This document shows positions 16,451 to 25,385 of a DNA stretch of 64,000 bases, piece by piece (within the stretch, counting starts at the first letter, position 1; the number at the start of each line of letters is the position of its first letter). Both the position numbers and the translations under genes were made by a program. The DNA lies in contig RAZA01000015.1 of NCBI GenBank assembly GCA_003612485.1, forward strand, positions 22,008 to 86,007, read 5' to 3'. A model generated the notes under the pieces. It saw only the letters and a program-made list of their open reading frames with translations, did no database searches and was not told the DNA's origin. The stretch is from a bacterium D16-50 (GTDB lineage: Bacteria; Bacillota; Clostridia; Lachnospirales; Lachnospiraceae).

Positions 16451-16926
16451 TCCAGATTCTTTTCCGTCCACACCTTCAAGCTCTGGGCAATTGCCGAAAT
16501 CTCATCCAGTGTCGCCAGAATCTTCCGCAGCTCCGGCTTCTCTTCTTCCGAGATGACGCCATCCGCAGTTATGTCCAGCAGACTCTCCTTCATGGCTGCC
16601 ACGTTCCGCAGGCTCGCCATGGCCCGCACGGTTATGCGATCCAGATCCTCCAGCTCCAGCACCGGCACATCCCCTCCCAAAGGGCACACCTCCCGGCAGT
16701 AGTAGTTGCGCAGCTCCGGAGCGTTGTACAGATCCGCCATCTTGAGCACCATGTCCGGGGGCACAATCTTCGTCAGTCCCAGCTCATAATCAGATAATGT
16801 CGATACTGATATCCCCAGCATCTCCGCCGCCCCCTCCTTAGACTTAAGCCGCTCATTGTACTGTGCCGCCGCCAGCCGTGCCTGGCAGAATGAATTATCT
16901 GCCGCTTTAGTTGGTCTTCGTCCCAT
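16447..16926 (-). CDS. XRE-family transcriptional regulator with C-terminal helical domain
   Basis: The 159-residue protein has an XRE helix-turn-helix at about 28-62 (SKEGAAEMLGISVSTLSDYELG) and a longer helical C terminus (LDRITVRAMASLRNVAAMKES) that may dimerise or bind an effector. AAGGAGG lies five bases before the ATG. Similar regulators follow the Cro-like gene in Firmicutes integrative elements. It is the second gene of the leftward operon and could modulate the early promoter or activate late functions. Confidence 0.75.
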   Translation of the reverse strand: MGRRPTKAADNSFCQARLAAAQYNERLKSKEGAAEMLGISVSTLSDYELGLTKIVPPDMVLKMADLYNAPELRNYYCREVCPLGGDVPVLELEDLDRITVRAMASLRNVAAMKESLLDITADGVISEEEKPELRKILATLDEISAIAQSLKVWTEKNLE

Positions 16927-17042
16927 TTTTAACCTCCTTTATCGGGCAGGCATTTCCGGCGTATACCGTCCTATCAATGCCCTAAATCCCGTTTTTATTT
17001 CCCCCTCCGTCCTTTACACTGAAACCATGAGACCGTGACGGT

Positions 17043-17246
17043 TTACCGTGCCAGCGTAACGTCTACCATCAATGCCCTGCTGATGGTCTGTACCGTTTCC
17101 TCAGGAGCCACCATCCTGCCGTTTATGATGGCGGAGATATAGGATCTGGACAAGCTCGTCTCCTGACTCAAGTCATATAGATTCTTGCCAAGAGCCACCA
17201 TCTGGATCTTACACTGCTTACCCCACGGCGATAATTCCCTCTTCAT
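17043..17246 (-). CDS. Cro-like XRE regulator, 67 aa
   Basis: The first gene of the leftward operon, 150 bp from the divergent repressor. The protein is almost only an HTH: LYDLSQETSLSRSYISAIING at about 23-43. Small single-domain XRE proteins at this place act as Cro, shutting the repressor gene when lytic or excision functions begin. AAAGGGGTG lies five bases before the ATG. A leftward promoter is at 17426-17398. Confidence 0.75.
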   Translation of the reverse strand: MKRELSPWGKQCKIQMVALGKNLYDLSQETSLSRSYISAIINGRMVAPEETVQTISRALMVDVTLAR

Positions 17247-17396
17247 TGATTCACCCCTTTCTTTCGCACTTTTTGCTTTAAAAAGTTGTAATAATGTGTT
17301 ACACTAGACTGTAGATCTGTAGATTTTCTTCTTGTCAGTTGCCACTGACAGAAGGTTAGTTATTGCTTGTTACTGTAACTTGTTGTTGCGTATGTT

Positions 17397-17402
17397 TATA
17401 AT
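17397..17402 (+). promoter_or_regulatory. -10 box for the rightward repressor promoter
   Basis: TATAAT at 17397-17402 reads towards the repressor at 17455 and is shared with the leftward -10 region. No good -35 is present 16-18 bases upstream (17374-17380 reads TGTAACT), so this promoter probably depends on activation or is weak. Confidence 0.45.
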
Positions 17403-17426
17403 AATAGCATAAAAGCTATTTGTCAA
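17398..17426 (-). promoter_or_regulatory. leftward early promoter (TTGACA-N17-TATTAT)
   Basis: On the minus strand TTGACA occupies 17426-17421 and TATTAT 17403-17398, with exactly 17 bases between. It reads towards the Cro-like gene at 17246 and the whole early operon. Its -35 lies in the centre of the 19-bp inverted repeat, so a dimer on that repeat should block polymerase. Confidence 0.75.
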
Positions 17427-17444
17427 TAGCTTTTATGCTATTAT
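17401..17444. promoter_or_regulatory. perfect 19-bp inverted repeat, operator of the lysis-lysogeny switch
   Basis: The left arm ATAATAGCATAAAAGCTAT (17401-17419) and right arm (17426-17444) are exact reverse complements around TTGTCA. The element overlaps both the leftward promoter and the 5' end of the repressor transcript. It has no U-tract and lies at the switch, which favours an operator over a terminator. Each arm could bind a separate repressor dimer. Confidence 0.7.
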
Positions 17445-17454
17445 GGGAGTTTTT

Positions 17455-17829
17455 ATGGATCTCATTGAACGAATTAGAAGTTTAGCCTTCAAACAAAACT
17501 TAAATATTAAAAACCTTGAAGAAATGGCGGGGCTTGGCAATGGAACCATGCGGCGTTGGGGAACGAGTCCACCATCAGCCGATAAATTACTAAAAATAGC
17601 AAATATACTAAACACTACTTGTGAATATCTCATGACAGGTACAAGCAGTATTGCCACTGCATCTTCAGAAGACATAGAATGGCTATCACTTATCCATCAG
17701 CTCCCCAAAGAAGCCCAATACGAATTCCGTGGAGAGCTAAAGGGATACATAAAACGCCTTAATGAGGAGTCCGTTGCAGCGGATGCTCCTTCATTAAAGA
17801 AGACCGGAACTGATAAATTGGGAAAATAA
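17455..17829 (+). CDS. CI-like XRE repressor, 124 aa
   Basis: The start MDLIERIRSL at 17455 has GGGAG six bases upstream; an ATG at 17443 lies inside the inverted repeat and is less likely. The HTH is at about 10-55 (LNIKNLEEMAGLGNGTMRRWG ... SADKLLKIANIL). The C-terminal 60 residues (LSLIHQLPKEAQYEFRGELK) form a helical dimerisation region without a LexA-type Ser-Lys peptidase dyad, so induction would not be by self-cleavage. The ImmA/IrrE protease downstream (19965-21116) could cleave it, as in ICEBs1. It diverges from the Cro-like gene. Confidence 0.8.
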   Translation: MDLIERIRSLAFKQNLNIKNLEEMAGLGNGTMRRWGTSPPSADKLLKIANILNTTCEYLMTGTSSIATASSEDIEWLSLIHQLPKEAQYEFRGELKGYIKRLNEESVAADAPSLKKTGTDKLGK

Positions 17830-17870
17830 TACCCTTCGAGTGGTACCGAAGGAAAAAGAGGAAATGAGAA

Positions 17871-19202
17871 ATGGAAATAAACTTAAACCGAGAATCCGTT
17901 GTTCCAATTACCGAAAGAATAAATACATTATCCCCAATTTGTGAGGGAAATTTATATGCACATGAAGTTTTAATTCTTTATTATGCGCAAAAATACACTA
18001 CAGAGACCAATTCATATGAGGGCTTTTGGGAATATAAATATGGAATCTCTGATATGAATGCACAACTTAAATCGCTTCTATCAAGAGGCTTTTTACGGAT
18101 TGGGTCACTGGAAGAAACTATACGTTCTCGTGCAGTGACGGTTTCATCCATAAAGGATCTCGCACGCCAAAACAACCTGAAAGTTTCTGGGAAAAAAGAG
18201 GATATCATACAACGGATATTAGCAGCAATAGACGAAAATCAATTAAATAGTTTTTTTAACAGCAGACCATATTTTCTAACAGAATTAGGCCAGAAAGTCA
18301 TTGAAAAAGAAGACTACATGAAATATATCCATAACCAGACAGACAGTAATATGGATATATGGAAATTCAGCGACATGATACATAAAATTCCTTCTATACC
18401 ATATGCAGAAATACTCCAAAGGTATTATTCGCAGAAAGCAAAGAAACATCTCGCCCAAAGGAAGTACGGTTCATACCAAAATGATTTATATTTTCAGTTA
18501 GATGCTTGTATGGAAGGAAAAATGTACATTATTGCCCTAGACTGCTTATGCCATATTATTTATTGTGATTTGAATGCCTTTTCTTCATTAACGAACGAAA
18601 ATGTTTTTTTACGCATTCCTACAATTGCTCCTTATGAAGAATCAGATTTAACTGTATCACAAAAACTATTATACTATCTCCGCTTATGTATAGATAATTT
18701 AGCAATAAATGAAAACGAGATACTTCAAAAGATTATTCCTATTTTCTGTAACACTGAAATCCCTTTTGTTTTTTTCACGGAAAACGAATGTGCTACAATC
18801 ACCACTTTAGAGCTTCTAAATGGCAAAGAACGACTAATAGATATTTATATGGATGCTGATCAACGATTTAACAGAAGTGGACTCAAAGAAAAGATATATC
18901 AAGGCAGGGATTCTTATTATCGTACTGCATTTAACATGACTGCTGAGGAACATGACGTGCTGCGCCTCCAATCACTGAAAGAAAGCCAATCGGAAGTAGA
19001 TGAGGCCGATAAAATCTACGACCCCAAATGGGAAAAGGAAATAGAGGAACGGCTCTCCAAGCTGGATGAACTCTGCAGAAAAGAATTCTATCGGATACGA
19101 GCGAGTCGAACTGCAAACAAAACCAGTACTCTTTCCTTCAAAGATCTAGATCGGCTCACCTTAGAAGCCATGGAACGATCGTTCCACTACAACGATAAGT
19201 GA
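17871..19202 (+). CDS. SAP-domain protein, 443 aa
   Basis: Residues about 88-125 match the SAP fold: [26 protein letters not shown], a helix-extended loop-helix that binds DNA, often at AT-rich sites. The other parts are helical and charged, with a region after 130 ([21 protein letters not shown]) that resembles a winged element. It lies 41 bases after the repressor gene and is likely co-transcribed; a short hairpin (CCTTCG ... CGAAGG, 17831-17850) stands between them. Such proteins accompany repressors in Lachnospiraceae elements; the role is unknown. Confidence 0.75.
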   Translation: MEINLNRESVVPITERINTLSPICEGNLYAHEVLILYYAQKYTTETNSYEGFWEYKYGISDMNAQLKSLLSRGFLRIGSLEETIRSRAVTVSSIKDLARQNNLKVSGKKEDIIQRILAAIDENQLNSFFNSRPYFLTELGQKVIEKEDYMKYIHNQTDSNMDIWKFSDMIHKIPSIPYAEILQRYYSQKAKKHLAQRKYGSYQNDLYFQLDACMEGKMYIIALDCLCHIIYCDLNAFSSLTNENVFLRIPTIAPYEESDLTVSQKLLYYLRLCIDNLAINENEILQKIIPIFCNTEIPFVFFTENECATITTLELLNGKERLIDIYMDADQRFNRSGLKEKIYQGRDSYYRTAFNMTAEEHDVLRLQSLKESQSEVDEADKIYDPKWEKEIEERLSKLDELCRKEFYRIRASRTANKTSTLSFKDLDRLTLEAMERSFHYNDK

Positions 19203-19271
19203 AAGAATCTATGTTGAACCAAATTATTCACAATTGAGAAGCAACAGAAATTAGTTTTTGCAGAACTATAG

Positions 19272-19300
19272 TTGACATTTTTATTGGATTATTGTAAAAT
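19272..19300 (+). promoter_or_regulatory. consensus promoter for the ImmA/IrrE two-gene unit
   Basis: TTGACA at 19272-19277 and TAAAAT at 19295-19300 are separated by exactly 17 bases. The start codon at 19336 follows, with AGGAGG at 19325. The pair therefore has its own strong promoter, independent of the repressor operon. Confidence 0.75.
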
Positions 19301-19335
19301 AGGCGCATAATTTTCAAGCAACTAGGAGGTCAATT

Positions 19336-19968
19336 ATGCCCAGAGATTTAAAAAACATCTTTACTGCCCATGAATTGCAGATTCTTTCTTCAATTGTAAA
19401 TGTGGGGGATGCCGCCTATCGTGATTTGATGGAATCGCAGCGCCCCATGTTCGGACATCCTTACTTGTCCAACACCCGTGGACGCATAAGAACCAAATTT
19501 ATACAGATGCAATGTGAACTAGAAAGCCATGACCCCAAGTTTCCATTCACTTTCTCCGAAAGGCACTTCCAGTACAACGATATCATCCCAGAATTGCGCA
19601 ATAAAAACGTAATCCTGCATATTGCACGAAGCAAAGGCCCTGATACACTGCCATATGCCGCAAAGTATAAGGTATCCCTTTCCGACAACAACAATGCACT
19701 GCAGCGCCAGCTTGTCATTGCCCCTGAGCTGACACCACCTTACTGCAATGAACCATTTTACGCCCTTCTGGTCTTTGGGGAATCAAATAAACAGACATTT
19801 GCTGTGATCCAGTTTCCAGAGCCCGGCTATCAAAGCATAGCCGAGTCCCTGCCGCTGCCACTGGTCTTCCCCTTGACTGACACAAAGGCTACAGAAACAT
19901 TTGAAAGGAAAAAGGCAGTACTGAAGAAGGAGTTTCTTGCACATAATGCCGGGGAGGAAATCTCATGA
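19336..19968 (+). CDS. hypothetical protein paired with an ImmA/IrrE protease, 210 aa
   Basis: I do not recognise a characterised family. The N terminus (FTAHELQILSSIVNVGDAAYRDLM) is helical; the middle (FTFSERHFQYNDIIPELRNKN) and the C-terminal half are beta-rich with no catalytic motif. AGGAGG sits six bases before the ATG. The stop overlaps the next start as ATGA, so it is made with the HTH-ImmA/IrrE protein. It could be the target, substrate or antitoxin partner of that protease. It is more AT-rich than the chromosome. Confidence 0.6.
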   Translation: MPRDLKNIFTAHELQILSSIVNVGDAAYRDLMESQRPMFGHPYLSNTRGRIRTKFIQMQCELESHDPKFPFTFSERHFQYNDIIPELRNKNVILHIARSKGPDTLPYAAKYKVSLSDNNNALQRQLVIAPELTPPYCNEPFYALLVFGESNKQTFAVIQFPEPGYQSIAESLPLPLVFPLTDTKATETFERKKAVLKKEFLAHNAGEEIS

Positions 19969-21116
19969 CAAGCAGAATTGTAGCGTCCAGAATCGTGGAA
20001 GCCCGTGAGGCCCGTGCCATGTCTATGGAAGATCTGGCCAACGGGATAGGCGTCACAAGACAGTCCATTTCAAAATATGAAAAGGGGATTATAAATCCGT
20101 CCGTTGATGTTCTGAAATTGATTTCATGCATTTTAGATTTCCCCATTGATTTTTTCTACAAAACTGAAACAGAAAGCAAAGCATTAAGCAGCCCTTTGTT
20201 TTTTCGGTCAAATGCCAACATTGCAAAAAAGACCAAAACAGCATGCAATTACCAACTAAAATGGGTGAACGAAACCAAGCTATCGCTCGAACGATACTTT
20301 GACTTCGTGGACTTAGAGATCCCTACCATAGATACCAACTATGAGGATCTAACCAGTGAGGATATAGAGGAACTCGCTTTATCCGTCCGAAAGAAGTGGA
20401 ATCTTGCAGGGGATCCGATCGATGATTTAATAGGACTGCTAGAAAATCAAGGGGTTATAGTATCTCAATTTTCTACCAGTAATTTCTGTACGTTCAAAGG
20501 CATTGACGCATTTTCTTCATGGAAAGACGGGACCCCTTACATTTTGTACCATCCCAACCAGAAAAGCGCTGTTCGTACGCGCTTCAGTATTCTACATGAG
20601 CTGGGCCACCTAATAATGCACAGTTCGATTGCTCTGGACGAATCTTCCAAGAAAAATATTGTTGATTTTGCCGATATGCAGGCAGACCGTTTTGCGGCTG
20701 CTTTTTTGCTTCCCTCCATTTCTTTCCCTAATGATATACATGGTTCGTCTCTGACATCCCTGGAGGCCGTCAAGCGCAAATGGGGAGCGGCAATGTCCAC
20801 TATAATTCGCCGCTGTGATACTCTAGAACTCTTGTCCGAAAACCAGATTAATTATTTGAATCGTCAAATGACTATCCGAAAGTATTGGCACAAAGAACCT
20901 TTAGACGATATCCTGACCGTTGCCGAACCAGAAATATTACGGGATGCTATTTATCTTCTGATTGATAAAAGAATAATAACGAAAAGTTCCTTTCTTGCTT
21001 CCTCTGGCTTATCCGCTACTGATCTTCAATGTATCTGTGGGCTGCCAGATGACTTTTTTATAGGAATCGAACAGCGTAAAAAGCTCACTTTAAGGGTAAT
21101 TACCCCTACTGATTGA
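19965..21116 (+). CDS. XRE HTH - ImmA/IrrE metallopeptidase
   Basis: The 383-residue protein joins an N-terminal XRE HTH (MSMEDLANGIGVTRQSISKYEKG, about 19-41) to a gluzincin protease domain with HELGH near residue 209 (ILHELGHLIMH) and a downstream Glu in the QADRFAAAFLLP helix as third zinc ligand. ImmA cleaves the ICEBs1 and phi105 repressors; IrrE is a related DNA-damage regulator. HTH fusions of this kind (COG2856) were predicted as parts of toxin-antitoxin or regulatory pairs. It may release the CI-like repressor at 17455 or act on its partner upstream. ATGA overlap with the 210-aa gene. Confidence 0.85.
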   Translation: MTSRIVASRIVEAREARAMSMEDLANGIGVTRQSISKYEKGIINPSVDVLKLISCILDFPIDFFYKTETESKALSSPLFFRSNANIAKKTKTACNYQLKWVNETKLSLERYFDFVDLEIPTIDTNYEDLTSEDIEELALSVRKKWNLAGDPIDDLIGLLENQGVIVSQFSTSNFCTFKGIDAFSSWKDGTPYILYHPNQKSAVRTRFSILHELGHLIMHSSIALDESSKKNIVDFADMQADRFAAAFLLPSISFPNDIHGSSLTSLEAVKRKWGAAMSTIIRRCDTLELLSENQINYLNRQMTIRKYWHKEPLDDILTVAEPEILRDAIYLLIDKRIITKSSFLASSGLSATDLQCICGLPDDFFIGIEQRKKLTLRVITPTD

Positions 21117-21137
21117 TTTTCGGCCAAGGAGGGTGTC

Positions 21138-22244
21138 ATGCCTGCATACAAATACACCTTAAAAGACGGGAAAACCACACGTTGGTATGCCAACTTCTAT
21201 TTCACGGACTGGACCGGCGAAAAGAAGCATATCTGCAAGCGTGGCTTTAAGACGCAACGCGAGGCCAAAGAGTATGAGCGCTCATTCCTGGATCAGCAGA
21301 ACAATACCAGCGATATCCTCTTTTCCTCTCTGGTGGAGAACTATCTGGAGGACATGTCACACCGGTTGAAGCCTACGACTATGGAAAATAAGCGCTTCAT
21401 TATAAACGGAAAGCTGCTCCCTTACTTCGGAAATCTGAAAGTATGCGATATTGACACCATAAAGATCCGGAAATGGCAGAATGAACTGATATCCTATCGG
21501 GACGAGGCTGGGAACCCGTTTTCCCAGACATATCTCAAAACCGTCAACAACCAGCTGTCCGCTCTGATGAATTATGCCGTGGCGCACTATCGGCTCCCTG
21601 CCAATCCATGCCGGGCCGCTGGCAGCATAGGGAAGAGTCGGGCCGAGGAAATGAACATCTGGACGCAGGCACAGTATGAGCAGTTTTCCGGTGCTATACA
21701 GAAATCCTCTGTGAAGCTGGCCTTTGATATACTGTTTTATACCGGGATGCGGTCCGGGGAACTGCTGGCCCTTACCCCTGCAGACATACTCCCTTCAAAG
21801 CGGATCGATATCAATAAGAACTATGCAAAGGTAAAAGGAGAGGAATTATTTCTGGAGCCGAAGACCTCTAAAGCCAAACGGTGTATATCCATACCGGATT
21901 TTCTATATGAGGATATCCAAGAATATGTGTCAAAGCTCTACGGCATTGAAAAAGGGGACCGGATATTCTATTTCACGAAATCTGCCCTGGATAAAGAGAT
22001 AAAGCGGATTGCCGCCAAAGTGGGGCTGCCAATTATAAGGGTCCATGATCTGAGGCACTCCCACGCCAGTATGCTGATCGAAATGGGCTTTGCCCCATTG
22101 GAGATTGCGGACCGGCTGGGGCATGAATCCGTGAAGACCACACTGGATACCTATTCCCACCTTTACCCGGACAAGGATCAGCAGCTGGCGGACCGGCTCA
22201 ATCAGTTCCGGCGGACGGTGCCGCCGACAGAAGAAAATTCTTGA
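21138..22244 (+). CDS. tyrosine recombinase integrase
   Basis: The 368-residue protein has an N-terminal AP2-like arm-binding domain (YKYTLKDGKTTRWYANFYF), a core-binding SAM-like domain (about 65-170) and the catalytic domain: TGMRSGE near 200 (Arg), the Lys region near 240, HDLRHSH near 303 (His-Arg-His), GHESVKTTLDTYSHLYP near 325 with the nucleophile Tyr. All catalytic residues are present. It is the last gene of the element and points at the 3' end of guaA, 500 bp away, with a toxin between them. The start ATG has AAGGAGGGTGTC upstream. Confidence 0.93.
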   Translation: MPAYKYTLKDGKTTRWYANFYFTDWTGEKKHICKRGFKTQREAKEYERSFLDQQNNTSDILFSSLVENYLEDMSHRLKPTTMENKRFIINGKLLPYFGNLKVCDIDTIKIRKWQNELISYRDEAGNPFSQTYLKTVNNQLSALMNYAVAHYRLPANPCRAAGSIGKSRAEEMNIWTQAQYEQFSGAIQKSSVKLAFDILFYTGMRSGELLALTPADILPSKRIDINKNYAKVKGEELFLEPKTSKAKRCISIPDFLYEDIQEYVSKLYGIEKGDRIFYFTKSALDKEIKRIAAKVGLPIIRVHDLRHSHASMLIEMGFAPLEIADRLGHESVKTTLDTYSHLYPDKDQQLADRLNQFRRTVPPTEENS

Positions 22245-22269
22245 ACTTTCTGCCGCTTTATGCTATTCT

Positions 22270-22400
22270 TTAGATAGAAAGAGGCGCCTGCTGGTAACAG
22301 ACGCCCCCAGGAGCCACCGATAGACGGTTAGCCCAACAATGTAAAGCAAAAATAGCCGCTTAGCTTGCGAGGCTGGGGCGGCTATTTCTGCGTCTTATGA
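22270..22400 (+). ncRNA. candidate antitoxin RNA opposite the holin-like toxin
   Basis: The plus strand here carries a hairpin GGCGCCTG ... CAGACGCC (about 22283-22307, one mismatch) and a perfect 10-bp stem AAATAGCCGC / GCGGCTATTT (22350-22387) that crosses the 3' end of the toxin ORF. The arrangement, a toxin mRNA overlapped tail to tail by a structured antisense RNA, is that of TxpA/RatA type I modules. Boundaries are approximate and expression is inferred. Confidence 0.45.
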
Positions 22401-22486
22401 TTATCCTTGCTTCCGATGGCATATCCGAGACCAAACGCTGTCAGCGCGAGGCTGATCACTGCTATCAATCCTTCAATCGTCAACAT
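22382..22486 (-). CDS. putative holin-like type I toxin, 34 aa
   Basis: The minus strand from ATG 22486 encodes MLTIEGLIAVISLALTAFGL followed by GYAIGSKDNHKTQK and a TAG at 22382. One hydrophobic helix with a charged tail matches the putative holin-like toxin family (TxpA type), membrane peptides silenced by an antisense RNA. AAAGGAGG lies about ten bases upstream. It is too short for routine gene finders. As part of the integrase end of the element it probably helps maintain it. The family call rests on the IEGLIAVISLALTAFGLGYA pattern. Confidence 0.75.
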   Translation of the reverse strand: MLTIEGLIAVISLALTAFGLGYAIGSKDNHKTQK

Positions 22487-22692
22487 CCACTCAGCCCTCC
22501 TTTCCCAGATTCCCTTTCGGGTTTCTATGTAAACGGAGGGTCACAGTCCCTCCGGAGAGGGCTAACCGCCTACCATCCTGGTAGTCCCAAAGAGATGTTA
22601 CCACATTTCGACAGGAAATTCAACCGCATCCATTTTCCAGGTAGGAAAAGTAGCTGGCTCTATTTTTAACATCATATTAACATCACACGGAA

Positions 22693-22736
22693 AACAAAAA
22701 GACTGAAAAACCCTTATTTTACAAGCTTTTCAGTCC
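22693..22736 (-). terminator. intrinsic terminator after guaA
   Basis: On the minus strand GACTGAAAA ... TTTTCAGTC (9-bp stem, arms 22701-22709 and 22727-22735) is followed by TTTTTGTTTT. It lies ten bases after the guaA stop. If the element inserted in the 3' end of guaA, this terminator would belong to the element side. Confidence 0.75.
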
Positions 22737-22745
22737 AAATGTCCA

Positions 22746-24290
22746 TTATTCGAACTCAATCGTCCCTGGCGGCTTACTAGTAATATCATACAGCACCCTA
22801 TTTACATGGCTCACCTCGTTTATGATCCTGCTGCTGACCTTCTGAAGCACCTCGTAGGGGATTTGGGCGCTCTCGGCCGTCATGAAATCCACGGTCTCCA
22901 TTGCCCGCAGGGCAACGGCGTATTCGTAGGTCCTCTCGTCCCCCATGACTCCCACGCTCCGCATGTTCGTCAGCGCTGCAAAATACTGATTGATTTTGCG
23001 GTCCAGCCCGGCCTTTGCGATCTCTTCCCGATAGATTGCGTCGGCGTCCTGAACCATCCGTACCTTCTGGGCAGTCACCTCCCCGATGATACGGATGCCC
23101 AGTCCGGGGCCGGGAAACGGCTGCCGAAACACCAGCTGCTCCGGAATGCCAAGCTCCAGCCCCACCTTCCTCACCTCGTCCTTGAATAAGTTCCTCAGGG
23201 GCTCTACGATTTCCCGGAAGTCCACGCAGGCCGGAAGGCCGCCCACATTATGATGGGATTTTATCACGGCGGACTCCCCGCCCAGACCGCTTTCCACTAC
23301 ATCCGGATAGATGGTTCCCTGCACCAGAAAGTCCACAGCCCCTATCTTTCTGGCCTCTTCCTCGAATACACGGATAAACTCTCCGCCGATTATCTTTCTC
23401 TTCTCCTCAGGCTCGGTCACTCCTGCCAGCCTTGCATAAAAACGCTCTTGTGCATTGACACGAACGAAATTTAGATCGTAGTTTCCCTCAGGCCCAAAGA
23501 TCCTCTCCACTTCGTCCCCTTCGTTCTTGCGGAGCAGTCCATGGTCCACAAAAACGCAGGTCAGCTGCTCTCCCACAGCCTTTGACAGAAGCACCGCCGC
23601 CACCGAAGAGTCCACGCCGCCGGACAGGGCGCAGAGAACCTTCCCCTTGCCGACCCTCCTGCGGATGGCGCTGATGCTCTCCTCCACGAAAGAATCCATC
23701 CTCCAGTCGCCGCTGCAGCCGCAGATACCGCGCACAAAATTGTGCAGCATCTTGAAGCCTTCCACGGTGTGGAGAACCTCCGGATGGAACTGGATGGCAT
23801 ACAGCTTTCTCTCTTCATCCTCTGCCGCCGCCACGGGACAATTGGCCGTGGACGCAATCCTCCGGAATCCCGGCGCCATTCTTGCTATATAATCAAAATG
23901 ACTCATCCAGCAGACAGTGTGAGGCGTGACACCCTGAAACAGACGAGAAGTTTCGTCTATGTCCACCTCCGTTTTTCCGTACTCCCGCACTGTGGCGCGA
24001 GCCACCTCTCCCCCCAGCATATGCGACATCAGCTGAGCGCCGTAACAAAGTCCCAGTACCGGTATGCCCAATTCAAACAATTCCGGAGAGCAGGCGGCTG
24101 CACCTGCCTCATAGCAGCTGCTGGGCCCGCCGGTCAGGATAATCCCCTTGGGCTTCATGGCCTTGATTTTATAAATCTCGGTCTTATAGGAATAAATTTC
24201 ACAGTACACGTTACATTCTCTGATGCGTCTAGCCACCAGCTGGTTGTACTGACCGCCGAAATCAATCACCAGCACTAATTCTTTGTTCAT
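22746..24290 (-). CDS. guaA: GMP synthase (glutamine-hydrolysing)
   Basis: The 514-residue protein converts XMP to GMP using glutamine and ATP. The N-terminal class I amidotransferase has the nucleophile Cys82 in GLCYGAQ and the His-Glu of FHPEVLHT. The ATP pyrophosphatase domain has ALSGGVDSS near 222-230 (PP-loop), and the C-terminal dimerisation domain ends [12 protein letters not shown], the family terminus. Length is normal. GGAGGG lies five bases before the ATG. No purine riboswitch is seen in the 135 bp upstream. The gene is intact and its 3' end faces the integrase, a known hot spot for island insertion. Confidence 0.97.
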   Translation of the reverse strand: MNKELVLVIDFGGQYNQLVARRIRECNVYCEIYSYKTEIYKIKAMKPKGIILTGGPSSCYEAGAAACSPELFELGIPVLGLCYGAQLMSHMLGGEVARATVREYGKTEVDIDETSRLFQGVTPHTVCWMSHFDYIARMAPGFRRIASTANCPVAAAEDEERKLYAIQFHPEVLHTVEGFKMLHNFVRGICGCSGDWRMDSFVEESISAIRRRVGKGKVLCALSGGVDSSVAAVLLSKAVGEQLTCVFVDHGLLRKNEGDEVERIFGPEGNYDLNFVRVNAQERFYARLAGVTEPEEKRKIIGGEFIRVFEEEARKIGAVDFLVQGTIYPDVVESGLGGESAVIKSHHNVGGLPACVDFREIVEPLRNLFKDEVRKVGLELGIPEQLVFRQPFPGPGLGIRIIGEVTAQKVRMVQDADAIYREEIAKAGLDRKINQYFAALTNMRSVGVMGDERTYEYAVALRAMETVDFMTAESAQIPYEVLQKVSSRIINEVSHVNRVLYDITSKPPGTIEFE

Positions 24291-24425
24291 CTAGCCCTCC
24301 TTCAGTCAATTCGCACGCGCGCCTAATCTATCAGTAAAACAAATACAAGTCGAACATTTCATATACGGCTTCTCTGATGTGTCTGAAACACCCCGCCAGC
24401 GGTTTTGCAAGGAACAAGACGGCGA

Positions 24426-25289
24426 TCACTTCCCCTCCAGCAGATCCGAAAGAGGACTGAAGGTGTACCCCATCTCCTCCCACTTCGTCAGCAGCTCATC
24501 CAGTATCTCCCCGTTTGTCTTGGAGGTGCTGTGCAGAAGCACTATGGCGCCGGGATGGATGCGCCCCATAAGCTTCTTGAAGGCCTCCTCATGGCTGGGC
24601 TGGTCATCCTGATTCCAGTCCACATAAGCGAGACTCCAGAAAAAGGTGGCATACCCCGCCTCCTTCGCCATCTCCAGATTGGCTGTACTGTACTTGCCCT
24701 GAGGCGGTCTATAATACATCGCCATCTCCGTTCCGGTGATCTCCTTGAAAAGTTCCTTCACATCATCCATCTCCTTCTGAAAGGAAGACTTGTCAGATAT
24801 CTTTGACATGTCAGGATGATGGTATGTATGATTGCCGACACTGTGGCCATCCTCTACCATGCGCTTTACGATCTCCGGAGCGGATTCCAGAAAATGGCCT
24901 ACCACAAAAAACGTGGCCGGAGCGTTATGCTTTTTCAAAGCATCCAGAATGGGCTCCGTATTGCCGTTCTCATAGCCGCAGTCAAAGGTCAGATAAATGA
25001 CCTTCTCCTGGCCCTCTCCGCAAAAATACGCATTGTATTTCTTCAGCTCCTCGGCGGCGGCGTTCCCCGTGGGCTTCTGTCCTTCGCCGCCGAAGCCCAG
25101 CCCCCAGTTCTCCCCTTCCAAGACCTTTGACCCAATGGTCTGGGCCGTCTCCGCATAAACCTCGGCCGCCATCCTGCCCAGCAGAAACATGGCCCCCAGA
25201 AAAACGATGGTGGGAACGACCTTCTTCCAGTTGATCGTATCCTCCAGCACCAGCCTTCGTGCAATGTCCTTCACAAAAATCGTCTTCAT
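24426..25289 (-). CDS. PdaA-like polysaccharide deacetylase (delta-lactam biosynthesis type)
   Basis: The start MKTIFVKD at 25289 is chosen over 25400 because AAGGGTGAG precedes it and a membrane anchor follows (VVPTIVFLGAMFLLGRMAAEV, about 24-44). The NodB domain has TFDCGYENG near residue 120 (motif 1), HTYHHPD (metal His pair), RPPQGKYS and IVLLHSTS. These are features of PdaA, which removes acetyl groups from peptidoglycan muramic acid to allow muramic lactam formation in spore cortex. The enzyme would act outside the membrane. It follows guaA upstream with its own transcript. Confidence 0.85.
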   Translation of the reverse strand: MKTIFVKDIARRLVLEDTINWKKVVPTIVFLGAMFLLGRMAAEVYAETAQTIGSKVLEGENWGLGFGGEGQKPTGNAAAEELKKYNAYFCGEGQEKVIYLTFDCGYENGNTEPILDALKKHNAPATFFVVGHFLESAPEIVKRMVEDGHSVGNHTYHHPDMSKISDKSSFQKEMDDVKELFKEITGTEMAMYYRPPQGKYSTANLEMAKEAGYATFFWSLAYVDWNQDDQPSHEEAFKKLMGRIHPGAIVLLHSTSKTNGEILDELLTKWEEMGYTFSPLSDLLEGK

Positions 25290-25385
25290 CCGTCTCACCC
25301 TTATTGGAAATATCACTATATAAGTATTGGCCTGCCACATTGTCCTATGACCGCAGCTTATACATTTCCTATAGAATTTCCTATA

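Noticed and set aside
17401..17444. The perfect inverted repeat as an intrinsic terminator
   Set aside because: There is no U-tract on either side and it overlaps promoters of divergent regulators, so an operator is more likely.
24291..24425. Purine riboswitch upstream of guaA
   Set aside because: No conserved purine-aptamer junction or anti-terminator pair is visible in this 135-bp gap.
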